Of a DNA stretch of 64,000 bases, positions 35,561 through 43,342 are shown one piece after another. This stretch comes from Victivallis sp. Marseille-Q1083 (lineage in GTDB: Bacteria; Verrucomicrobiota; Lentisphaeria; Victivallales; Victivallaceae). Location of the stretch: assembly GCF_903645315.1 (NCBI RefSeq), contig NZ_CAHJXL010000001.1:2821501-2885500 (forward strand), given 5' to 3'. The position numbers and the translations under genes were made by a program. The first letter of the stretch is position 1. Every line of letters begins with the position of its first letter. Under the pieces are notes generated by a model. The model was not told the DNA's origin. It searched no databases and saw only the letters and a program-made list of their open reading frames with translations.

Positions 35561-36580
35561 ATGATGACAAGTTTTGTTGGAGTGGATTTGCACCGGAACA
35601 ATTTTACTTATTGCATCCGGGTAAATGGGGAAGAACGGAAAATCGGCAAGTGTGAGATTACCGAACTGAAGGGCTTTGCCGCAATGCTCGGTCCGAACAC
35701 GGCGATGGCGGTGGAGGCGACCGGAAATACGTTCATGTTTTGCAGCTCGCTGAAAGCTCATGTCGGGCGACTGGTGGTGGTGAATCCATCACAGTTCAAA
35801 GTCATCAGCATGTCCACCAAAAAGACGGACAAACATGACGCAAAAGTGTTGGCGGAGTTCCTGGAAAAGGATATGCTCCCGGAGGTAAGAGTGAAAGACG
35901 ATTTGCAGGCGAAAATTTCAAGTCTGACGCAGACCAGGGAAAAACTGGTTCAGTTGCGTACCGTATTGAAAAACAAAGTCAACAATCTGTTAGCAGCTAA
36001 CTTCATCGTGCTGAAACGGGAAGAACTGTCCACGGAGAAAGGGCTTTTGAAAGCATTGAGTTATCACTTCGACCCGATCACCGACACGGAAATGCTGGTG
36101 GTTGTCGAACAGATTCGCAGTCTGAACAAAAGCATTGAAAAACTGGATAAGGCGATTGAGGATCACGGCAGCAAGATGGACGGCTTCGACAACCTGAAAT
36201 CCATCAAGGGAATCGGCTCGAAAGGTGCGGCGATCCTGTTGGCAACCATCGGCAATATCGCTGATTTCCGATCGGCAAAGCAGTTGGCCGCTTATATCGG
36301 AATCGTCCCCAGAGTGAGCAATTCAAATGACACGGTTTGCCACGGAAGAATCACGAAGAGCGGCAGCAAGATCGCCAGAACCGCTTTGGTGCAATGCGCT
36401 TTGATCGCCAAACGCTACAGCCCGTATCTCAATGCCTTTCATGAATCGGTAAAAAGTCGGCGGGGAGGTGCGAAAGCCAATATCGCCTTGGCTCGCAAAT
36501 TCCTCGATATCGTGTATAGAACATTAAAAAACAATTGGATGTTTGAGAATTTTACTCAATTCAAGCTCGTAAAAAATTGA
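35561..36580 (+). CDS. IS110-family transposase (recombinase), copy B
   Basis: Encodes the same 339 residues as copy A, with intact DEDD and Transposase_20 domains. The single base difference (Leu codon CTC in place of CTT) is silent. GGAGG lies six bases before the ATG. Near-identity implies that one copy gave rise to the other recently. Confidence 0.95.
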   Translation: MMTSFVGVDLHRNNFTYCIRVNGEERKIGKCEITELKGFAAMLGPNTAMAVEATGNTFMFCSSLKAHVGRLVVVNPSQFKVISMSTKKTDKHDAKVLAEFLEKDMLPEVRVKDDLQAKISSLTQTREKLVQLRTVLKNKVNNLLAANFIVLKREELSTEKGLLKALSYHFDPITDTEMLVVVEQIRSLNKSIEKLDKAIEDHGSKMDGFDNLKSIKGIGSKGAAILLATIGNIADFRSAKQLAAYIGIVPRVSNSNDTVCHGRITKSGSKIARTALVQCALIAKRYSPYLNAFHESVKSRRGGAKANIALARKFLDIVYRTLKNNWMFENFTQFKLVKN

Positions 36581-36625
36581 GTTTTTCTCGACATCGAAGT
36601 GGAAATTTATCATGGGAGACGGAAC

Positions 36626-37297
36626 ATGCAGAAGTTTAGATTTACATTAATTGAATTGCTGGTAGTGATTGCAATCATTGCGATATTAGCCAGTATGTTG
36701 CTGCCGGCATTGGCGAAGGCGAAAGAGGCGGCGGTTGCCATTTCCTGTACGAACAATCAAAAAAACATCGGACTTGTTCTGATCATGTATGCCGAGGACA
36801 ATGATGGAGAAATTCCGGCCTATTATTCCGCCAAGCAGGGGACTTGGGGGGAAGTGTTGATGGATCGCAAGATCGACGGCCCGTATAAAAAATCGATTTA
36901 TTGTCCGGCGGCGCCGGCGCCGAAGGATCCCGACAGCGGCGATATTTTTTACACCACCTACGGCATTCACTACGGCCATGACGGTTCCACGATGAAATTC
37001 TCGACCCGGCAGCCGAAAGATCCGAACGATTCGTATGCGGCGAAATTCGGCTTCTGGGACAAGATCGACAATCCGAGCGAACTGCCGTTGTTTGCCGACA
37101 GCTTGAATCCCGCCTCCAACAAGCAGTCGTCGGCGCTCTATTCGATCGTGGCCAGCGGGGCTTTGAACCTGGCCCACAGGCAAAAGGCCAATATTCATTT
37201 TTTTGACGGTCATGTTGCCAATTACAACGCCGATGAGGCCTTCGAATTGGGATACAAAACCTATGTTCGGAACGGAGTCCGGATTGATCGCAATTAA
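36626..37297 (+). CDS. type II secretion-like pseudopilin (H-X9-DG type)
   Basis: A 223-residue protein with a prepilin-type start [18 protein letters not shown]: short basic leader, Phe at +1, Glu at +5, then a single hydrophobic helix to about residue 30. The C-terminal part ends with [12 protein letters not shown], the H-X9-DG motif that defines a pseudopilin family greatly expanded in Lentisphaerota, Planctomycetes and Verrucomicrobia. These proteins are processed by prepilin peptidase and are thought to serve type II secretion or surface display of degradative enzymes. Its location before a large secreted GH-like protein and after a sugar-responsive regulator fits a carbohydrate-use unit. 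IS110 copy B sits in its ribosome binding site but leaves GGGAGA in place. Confidence 0.93.
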   Translation: MQKFRFTLIELLVVIAIIAILASMLLPALAKAKEAAVAISCTNNQKNIGLVLIMYAEDNDGEIPAYYSAKQGTWGEVLMDRKIDGPYKKSIYCPAAPAPKDPDSGDIFYTTYGIHYGHDGSTMKFSTRQPKDPNDSYAAKFGFWDKIDNPSELPLFADSLNPASNKQSSALYSIVASGALNLAHRQKANIHFFDGHVANYNADEAFELGYKTYVRNGVRIDRN

Positions 37298-37354
37298 TAT
37301 TTCATGCTGCAATATGCATTGGAAAACAATGGGATAATATTTACAGGAAATAGG

Positions 37355-37510
37355 ATGGCAATGGAGAAAACCTACCGGATCGACTTTGAGACGCTGGAGC
37401 GTTTCATGTGTGAAGTTTTCGAATGTGGTATGGCGGGCGGGGAAAAATCTGCCGTGGCGGCGCCGCCGGGAGCGGGGTCGGAAAAATTAAACTGGTTAGG
37501 GCTGGGATGA
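37355..37510 (+). CDS. possible 51-residue leader or dehydrogenase fragment
   Basis: A short frame starting ATGGCAATGGAG after AGGAAATAGG. Its first half (TYRIDFETLERFMCEVFE) is similar in style to the amino end of the malate/L-lactate (Ldh-like) dehydrogenases, but the second half (glycine- and alanine-rich) is not. Its stop overlaps the ATG of the next gene (ATGA). It could be a translational leader that couples to the GH-like gene, a remnant of a dehydrogenase gene cut by deletion, or chance. No other feature was seen between 37298 and 37506. Confidence 0.3.
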   Translation: MAMEKTYRIDFETLERFMCEVFECGMAGGEKSAVAAPPGAGSEKLNWLGLG

Positions 37511-40500
37511 TGATGAAAGAAATTTTGTCTCTTTTTTTTTGTATGCTCGGATTGGCGGCAAGCGCCGCGGAACCGGCCTTCTGGAATACCGACGGCGCAG
37601 GGGAGTTGAGCCGTCGCCGCCTGACGGCTGCCTTGCCGGCGATGGCGTGGAATGCCGACGAAGAGGCTGCCGGCATGGCATTGAGCGCGATGGACTTGAA
37701 CAGCCCGCTTGGCGACCGGTTCCGGTTGCCGGAGCCGTTGGTGCGGCACTTGGACCTGGTCGGGACGCCCGGCGATTATTACACGGCTCTGCTGGGACTG
37801 TACGCCTGGCAGCCGCAACGGAACCTGACTCTGGAAGTCAGTGACCTGGTAGCTGACGGGGCGGTGATCCCGGCGGCGAACCTGACCGTTCTGGAGGCAA
37901 TCGATAATGCGTTGAACCCGGAAAACCGGGTGTTGACCGAACCGCTGCTCAAGCCGGATTGGATTGCCCTGCCGGCCGGAACCGCTGTGCCCCTGATGGT
38001 CTTTGTGGATATTCCGGCCGGCGCCCGGCCGGGCATTTACCGGGGAACGTTGCGGGTCGAGTCGGCAAACGGCAGTTTGCGTTTGCCGCTGCGGCTGCGG
38101 GTGATGGCGTTTCGGCTGCCGGAACTGACGGAATCGGCCGGCTTTTTCGTCCCCGGCCATTTCCATATCGAAACCGACCGGGGGATCTACGTCAACATGG
38201 CTCCTGCCAGCTTGATTCCGGAAAACCTCGATCATTTTTTCCGCTTTTATCGCAGCCGGCGGTTGAATTCTGTGGTTTTATGTCATGTTGCACCGGGCTT
38301 GCAGTTGGCCGACGGCAACGTGCAGGCCGATTTCCGGGAGTTGTCGCAGTTTGCCGCGGCGATGCGCCGGGCCGGTTTGAATGGCAAATTGATTATCGAT
38401 TTGCGGCCGATCACCTGGTGGTGCAATACGGTGGCGAGACAAAATTCGACGCTCCCGGCGGAACCGGACGCTTTTCACCCGGCTTCGGCTGATTATTTCC
38501 GGCCGGTTCTGCGGCAATTGCTGGAAACCGCCGAAAAGGAGAATTGGCCGGACTGGTACTTTTTCCCCGAAGAAGAGATGGGCAACGGGCCCCGGCAGCA
38601 GCGCGGATACGATTTCTTCCTGCCGATTCTCCAGGAGGTCTGCCCGCAGCGTATTGCCGTGATCGACAACGACATCGGTTACAACCGCCGGGTGGAAGTG
38701 GATCGCGGGCATCGCGACCGGATCGTGCATCGGCAGTACAACAGCTGGACGGAGCAGGCCTGGGCGGACGCCCGGCGGGATGGCGCGGAGGTCTGGACTT
38801 ATAACTACGACATTTCCCGGCTGGCCGCCGGTTTGCTGCAGCAGCGGCTGGGTTCCAGAGGGCATCATCAATGGGCGGATTTGTGGACGGGAAAACGGAA
38901 GAACTCCACCGTTTTCTGGGGATACAGCATCTTGACCGGCCGCGGCGTGGTTACGACGCGGGGAATGGAACGTTTCCACGACGGCCGGCTCGATCTGGCG
39001 GCCTGTAAATTATTGGAGCAGTCGGCCGGTGAACTGCGGAAACGGGGAAATGACACCGCCGCCCAGATGGCGGAGAAAACCTTGCAGGACGTTACCGCCG
39101 ACATCCCGATCAACGGCACCCGCTTCCGTTCCTGGCAGTGTCTGGTGCCGAATCGCGAGATCGATTTGCGGCGGTGGAAGATATTTACCGCGATAGAGCG
39201 GGCGCAACAACAGTTATCCGGACAACTGGCAAATGAAATTGCCGCCGGCGGCACTCCGGCGCTAACGGTGGAACGGATCGCCGACGGGACTGGAAAGAAC
39301 GACGGGCTGCCGCAGTTTATGGCGTTGTTTCAGACTCCCTCGCCGCTTCGACTGGACGGCCGGCACGAAGAACCGGTCTACGGCGACGGAACCGGAGCGA
39401 TTCCTTATATCCTGCAGCAGGAAAATGCCATCCGGGCCAAATGCAGCAGTGAAGAAGAGTTCAAATCGTTCGCCCCGAGTTATGCTGCGGCTTATTTGTG
39501 CTATGGTTATGACGGTCTCTATTTTGCCGCCGACGCCGGTCTGCAGACGGCGAAAGAGCCTTTTCTCAGGCAGCGCCAAAATGATGATCCGGAACTGTGG
39601 CGGGACGATTCGCTGCAATTCTTCTTTCTGGTTCCGGAGCAGGAGGACAGCTACCAGCTGACGGTCAATTCCGCCGGGGGTCGGACGCTGATGCATGGAG
39701 GTCGGGGCGTGCCGATACCGGATTGTGAGATTCTGGTCCGGTCGCCGCTTGATGCGGATGGCGGCATCGCCGTGGAAGGCTTTCTGCCGTGGGAGTATTT
39801 TGATTTGCCCGGTATGCCGTCGCCGGGAACGGAGTGGCGGTTCAACTTCGCCCGGCAGTTCCACACGCGCGATCAATTGACGTCGTGGGGCAGGGTGGAT
39901 TGGAGTTTCCAGCAGCGGGAGTTCTGGGGCGGCGTCTGTTTTTCCGGCCAATCTCCCAGTCGGGCTTTTGCGCAACTGGCGTTGCCGGCTGTTTATCCGG
40001 GACCCAACCGGTTGGCCGGCTTGCTGCAGCAGGAGGTGCCGGCCGGCGCCGTTCTGGCCGTTGAAAATGCGGCTGGAGAAGCTGCTGATGCTTTGCCGGT
40101 CGGGTCCGGCGGCAGTTTCGCGTTGTCTTTTGTCGTGCCGGCCGCGGATATCGGTTCGAAGTGGCAATTGGTGCTGCGTTGCGGCGACCGGGAAATCGAG
40201 CATTTGCCGCTGCCGGTGCAACCGTTGCAAGCGACGGTCGCATGGCGTGGCGGCGAAGACAAAGTATCCGGCGATGACACCTTGACGTTGCTGGCGGACG
40301 TCTGCTATCCGTCCGGGCTGTTCCGGCCGGTGCTGACCGGGAAATTGTTGGGACCGGCCGGCATTGAATTGACATTGCCGGAGGCGCCGCTGTCCGCGCC
40401 GGGACGTTGCCGGATTCGTTTGCAGGCCGCCGGCCTGACTCCGGGACGCTGGCAGTTGCGGCTTGAGGTTCCCGGAGTGAAACCGGCCGGTCCGGTCGAA

Positions 40501-40566
40501 GCGATGGAATTTGAAGTACTGCCGCCCCGTTTTGAATTTCGGGAAAGCAAACCGGCCGGTAAATAG
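37507..40566 (+). CDS. large secreted glycoside-hydrolase-like protein
   Basis: Exported 1019-residue protein. The signal peptide is MMMKEILSLFFCMLGLAASA, cut after the ASA motif. An Ig-like amino-terminal region (about 25-190) is followed by a TIM-barrel-like middle (about 210-540) of the DUF4091/GH123-like type, with the acidic loop YFFPEEEMGNGP near residue 352 a candidate active site. Residues about 605-805 resemble a family 9 carbohydrate-binding or DOMON-like domain (PLRLDGRHEEPVYG, YDGLYFAADA, LPWEYFDLPG). The last 200 residues hold Ig-like repeats. The family is common in the PVC group; the substrate is not known. Three ATGs in a row at 37507 allow small variation in the start. A terminator follows. 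Confidence 0.7.
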   Translation: MMMKEILSLFFCMLGLAASAAEPAFWNTDGAGELSRRRLTAALPAMAWNADEEAAGMALSAMDLNSPLGDRFRLPEPLVRHLDLVGTPGDYYTALLGLYAWQPQRNLTLEVSDLVADGAVIPAANLTVLEAIDNALNPENRVLTEPLLKPDWIALPAGTAVPLMVFVDIPAGARPGIYRGTLRVESANGSLRLPLRLRVMAFRLPELTESAGFFVPGHFHIETDRGIYVNMAPASLIPENLDHFFRFYRSRRLNSVVLCHVAPGLQLADGNVQADFRELSQFAAAMRRAGLNGKLIIDLRPITWWCNTVARQNSTLPAEPDAFHPASADYFRPVLRQLLETAEKENWPDWYFFPEEEMGNGPRQQRGYDFFLPILQEVCPQRIAVIDNDIGYNRRVEVDRGHRDRIVHRQYNSWTEQAWADARRDGAEVWTYNYDISRLAAGLLQQRLGSRGHHQWADLWTGKRKNSTVFWGYSILTGRGVVTTRGMERFHDGRLDLAACKLLEQSAGELRKRGNDTAAQMAEKTLQDVTADIPINGTRFRSWQCLVPNREIDLRRWKIFTAIERAQQQLSGQLANEIAAGGTPALTVERIADGTGKNDGLPQFMALFQTPSPLRLDGRHEEPVYGDGTGAIPYILQQENAIRAKCSSEEEFKSFAPSYAAAYLCYGYDGLYFAADAGLQTAKEPFLRQRQNDDPELWRDDSLQFFFLVPEQEDSYQLTVNSAGGRTLMHGGRGVPIPDCEILVRSPLDADGGIAVEGFLPWEYFDLPGMPSPGTEWRFNFARQFHTRDQLTSWGRVDWSFQQREFWGGVCFSGQSPSRAFAQLALPAVYPGPNRLAGLLQQEVPAGAVLAVENAAGEAADALPVGSGGSFALSFVVPAADIGSKWQLVLRCGDREIEHLPLPVQPLQATVAWRGGEDKVSGDDTLTLLADVCYPSGLFRPVLTGKLLGPAGIELTLPEAPLSAPGRCRIRLQAAGLTPGRWQLRLEVPGVKPAGPVEAMEFEVLPPRFEFRESKPAGK

Positions 40567-40647
40567 CGCTGGCTGCGGGCGATGGCACGGGCTGGCGCCG
40601 GTGAGCCGGAGGATTCCCGGCGGTGAAGAAAAATAACCGGCAAGGTG

Positions 40648-40680
40648 AACCCGGCGGTCGTTTCGGCTGTCGGGTTTTTA
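40648..40680 (+). terminator. rho-independent terminator
   Basis: AACCCGGCGG (40648-40657) pairs with CTGTCGGGTT (40667-40676) with G-U pairs, loop 9 nt, followed by TTTATT. It ends the regulator-pseudopilin-GH unit. The rest of the 351-bp gap to 40917 shows no gene and only weak promoter-like boxes (TTGGAG at 40764, TAATAT at 40787). Confidence 0.75.
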
Positions 40681-40917
40681 TTGCATAACGGTGTCGGAGA
40701 ATTTGGAAAAATACGGAAAAACGCCTACATTACCCGAATCGAGTGAAAGCTGTCGAACGACTTTTGGAGTTGCGGCTCATGGAAGTTAATATTGTTTTGT
40801 TTTCAAAACGCCGCCCAGGAATCGTTCGCTGAAGCCGGGTGTTCGGTCTGCGGCTGGCTGATTCGTGGTCCGAACTGGAAGAAAACCGGCGGCCGCAAAG
40901 TCGGAAAGGACGGAAAA

Positions 40918-41955
40918 ATGCGTGAAAATTTTCAACAGTTGGTCGGTGACAATTGTTCCGGTGTCTGTCCGGAGGCTTTGGCGGCGATTGCCGAAGCCAA
41001 CCAGGGCAGCGCCGCTTCTTATGGCGAAGACCGCTGGACCGCTTTGGCCTGTGAGAAACTGCGGGAGTGGTTTGAAACGGATTGTGAAATTTTCTTCGTC
41101 TTCAACGGGACGGCGGCCAACGGTTTGGCCCTGGCGCATCTGTGCCGTTCTTATCAGAGCATTGTCTGTACGGCGGTCAGCCACATCGAAACCGACGAAT
41201 GCGGCGGGCCGGAATTTTTTACTCACGGCGCCAAATTGCTGCACGCCGGCTCCGGCAGCGGCAAACTGACGGTGCCGGATATCGAACGGGTGGTGCGCAA
41301 GCGCCGGGACATTCATTATCCCCGGCCGCGGGTGGTCAGTTTGACCCAGGCGACTGAGTTGGGAACGGTTTACAGCGTTGACGAGTTGAAGACGTTGGGG
41401 GCGGCGGCGGCGGAACACCGTTTGCGGCTGCATATGGATGGGGCGCGTTTTGTCAACGCGGTGGCGGAACTGGGGGTAAAGCCGCGGGAAATTTCCTGGG
41501 AGTGCGGTGTCGACGTACTGTCGCTGGGGGGAACGAAAAATGGTCTGTTGGGCAGCGAAGCGGTGATTTTTTTCAACCGGGAATTGGCCGGGGAGTTCGA
41601 TTTTCGCTGCAAGCAGGCTGGACAACTCGCGTCCAAAATGCGCTTCATGGCGGCGCAATGGCTGGGGGTGCTGGACGGAGACGTTCTGCTGGCGAACGCG
41701 AAACACGCCAATGCGATGGCGGAACGGCTGGCCGAGGGCATGCTCCGGCTGGGGAGGGCGCCGATGTTCCGGCGCCAGGCCAATTCGGTCTTCGTCGAAC
41801 TGCCGGAAAGAGCGATGGCGCATCTCAAAAAATGCGGCTGGCTTTTCTACACCTTCATCGGCGCCGGTGGTGCCAGATTCATGTGCTCCTGGAATACTTC
41901 GCCGGAAACGGTGGACCGCTTTCTGGAAGATTTGAAGCAGGGGCTGGCGGAATAG
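40918..41955 (+). CDS. ltaE: threonine aldolase / beta-eliminating lyase
   Basis: PLP enzyme of fold type I that cleaves threonine or allo-threonine to glycine and acetaldehyde, 345 residues. The PLP lysine lies in SLGGTKNGLLG (near residue 205). The pattern FVFNGTAANGLAL, SHIETDECGGPEFF and LHMDGARFVNAVAELG matches the family. ATG 40918 with AAGGA six to ten bases upstream begins the family similarity; the frame is open upstream to 40792 but with cysteine- and lysine-rich residues unlike the family. It is a single gene between a terminator and the polysaccharide locus, unconnected with either. Confidence 0.9.
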   Translation: MRENFQQLVGDNCSGVCPEALAAIAEANQGSAASYGEDRWTALACEKLREWFETDCEIFFVFNGTAANGLALAHLCRSYQSIVCTAVSHIETDECGGPEFFTHGAKLLHAGSGSGKLTVPDIERVVRKRRDIHYPRPRVVSLTQATELGTVYSVDELKTLGAAAAEHRLRLHMDGARFVNAVAELGVKPREISWECGVDVLSLGGTKNGLLGSEAVIFFNRELAGEFDFRCKQAGQLASKMRFMAAQWLGVLDGDVLLANAKHANAMAERLAEGMLRLGRAPMFRRQANSVFVELPERAMAHLKKCGWLFYTFIGAGGARFMCSWNTSPETVDRFLEDLKQGLAE

Positions 41956-42096
41956 CGCCATGCCGCTCTTCGTTATGAAAAAATGCGGCAGTGAGGGCGG
42001 CCGCCGGCGGTGAGAAAATCTTCAGGTTTCCGGAGGAAGAAAGGCGATTGGCGTTAGGGCTTGTCTTGGGTTGTAAAAGATTTTTTATTAGTGTTT

Positions 42097-42150
42097 ATTG
42101 GCCTAATTGCCAATGTAAGCGCTGAATTTTCATCATGATATGGATGAAAA
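42097..42150. promoter_or_regulatory. two inverted repeats upstream of the polysaccharide promoter
   Basis: ATTGGC-N6-GCCAAT (42097-42114) and TTTTCATC-N8-GATGAAAA (42127-42150) are perfect dyads 41-94 bp upstream of the -35 box. Candidates for repressor or activator sites; no protein is implicated by sequence. Between 41956 and 42096 nothing else was seen. Confidence 0.35.
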
Positions 42151-42190
42151 ATGCCGGAATTTATTAGTTCATAAAAATCATTTGACCATC

Positions 42191-42218
42191 TTGACTTTTA
42201 GCCTGGCGGCAGTATATT
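42191..42218 (+). promoter_or_regulatory. main promoter of the polysaccharide locus
   Basis: TTGACT (42191-42196), 16-bp spacer, TATATT (42213-42218), five of six in each box. It is one of the strongest promoters seen in the window and stands about 330 bp before the antiterminator gene. Confidence 0.7.
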
Positions 42219-42224
42219 GAAACC

Positions 42225-42544
42225 GGTTCTGCAGTTATGGATGATGCGGATGCTTGCTTAACTCCGGCTGCAAATCGCGAAACAATACCGGCTGGCGGGT
42301 GGAAAAGATGGAATGGGCTGTCATGTAACTTTCGGTCGATGGCCGCGTGGCGCTGTTCCAGCTGGAATCGCTGAGGCGTTATTGGATTAACTTGTTGTTA
42401 ATCAATATAAAGATGGCATTGCAGATGGAACGGAAGTTTGATTTGCAATGCTGTGGCGTGCCAAGATGGGCGATTTTCCGGGTATGGGCTTGAAGATGGG
42501 AGGATTACCTCCCGGTTCGAGGCCGCTTTAATAAAGATTGCTTG
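42225..42544 (+). promoter_or_regulatory. long 5' leader of the polysaccharide operon
   Basis: About 320 nt of untranslated leader without a protein-like frame. It can form ATTAAC/GTTAAT (around 42388-42403), GCATTGCA/TGCAATGC (42417-42424 with 42445-42452) and GGGAGG-ATTA-CCTCCC (42498-42513). The last would hide the only strong purine-rich (Shine-Dalgarno-like) sequence near the antiterminator start. Such leaders before UpxY/RfaH-type genes are where antitermination or attenuation takes place. No known riboswitch class was recognised. Confidence 0.4.
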
Positions 42545-43111
42545 ATGGAAGAATCAAATCATATAGACGGACCGATTCTCAAAATTGAAAATCGTATCTG
42601 GTGTCCGGTTTGGACGCTGGCGCGAAATGAAATCAAGATGAGGAATTATCTGGTGTCGCACGGCATTCCGCACTACCTGCCGCTGCGGCGGGTGATCAAA
42701 AAAAATTCCGCCACCAACGCTTACGGCAAGCGGTATAATTATGAAAAGCCCGCCTATCTGCCGATGTTTCCCGGGTACATTTTTGCCGCTCTGGAGACGG
42801 AGGAGAAGCGGGCGATCGGTTATGAAAGGTCGGTGATTCGGGTTTTGAACCGGCAGCCGGAATTGGAGTCTTTATTGATTGATGAGCTGAATCTCATCAG
42901 GAAAATCGAGCAGGAAGCCGAAACGCATGAACTGATTCTCAAGCCCGAATTGCAGGAAGGGACGCCCTGCCTGCTGCATGGGAGATTCGAAGGCTGGCGT
43001 GGGGTCGTCAAAAAGCGGAAAAATAAATTTGAAGTCATCATTGCCCTGACCGAAGTCAATTACACTGCGACGATTGTTTACGAACTGATGGATATCGAAG
43101 CGATTCAATAG
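42545..43111 (+). CDS. NusG-like transcription antiterminator (UpxY/RfaH type)
   Basis: Specialised NusG paralogue of 188 residues. The amino domain begins WCPVWTLARNEIKMRNYLVSHGIPHYLPLRRV and contains PMFPGYIFAALE, typical of NGN domains that bind RNA polymerase. The C-terminal KOW domain is GTPCLLHGRFEGWRGVVKKRKNKFEVIIAL. Loop residues resemble the UpxY/RfaH group that is encoded at the head of capsule operons and lets RNA polymerase cross the long operon. There is no clear Shine-Dalgarno before ATG 42545 (TTG 42542 directly precedes it). It is the first gene after the promoter and leader and so probably controls the ~20 kb downstream. Confidence 0.9.
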   Translation: MEESNHIDGPILKIENRIWCPVWTLARNEIKMRNYLVSHGIPHYLPLRRVIKKNSATNAYGKRYNYEKPAYLPMFPGYIFAALETEEKRAIGYERSVIRVLNRQPELESLLIDELNLIRKIEQEAETHELILKPELQEGTPCLLHGRFEGWRGVVKKRKNKFEVIIALTEVNYTATIVYELMDIEAIQ

Positions 43112-43342
43112 CTTGCGCAATATCGATGAAACTGCCGGCGGCGAATTCCAGCTTTGCTTAAAATCCGGGTAATTCCGTGGTTTTTTGACGGGAAACGGTC
43201 CTGTCTTTGCTGTTTCACGATTTTTTGGGATGATTCTGCTTACAAATAAAAAATCTTTCAAGGCTATTCATAATTTATTGGCTTTCCTGTTAAGCTGATA
43301 TTAATTTTATTCTATTTTTTTAATTGCGAGGGATGGATTGAG

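Larger units (their letters stand above)
35287..36619 (+). mobile_element. IS110-family insertion sequence, copy B
   Basis: Same 1333-bp element as 25717-27049, same strand, one silent base different. GGAGA flanks it at 35282-35286 and 36615-36619. Taking it out joins AAAGGAGA to CGGAAC-ATG, restoring a perfect ribosome binding site for the pseudopilin gene at 36626. The 9-base subterminal repeats are at 35291-35299 and 36605-36613. It now separates the GntR/LacI regulator from the pseudopilin and GH-like genes. Confidence 0.93.

Noticed and set aside
25717-36619. A composite transposon made by the two IS110 copies
   Set aside because: For each copy separately, the bases outside and inside rejoin to a sensible host sequence with a ribosome binding site. 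Each is an independent insertion and the DNA between is native.
42205-42219. ops-like element (GGCGGCAG...) for RfaH
   Set aside because: It overlaps the -10 region of the promoter and differs from the ops consensus. It would not be in the transcribed leader.
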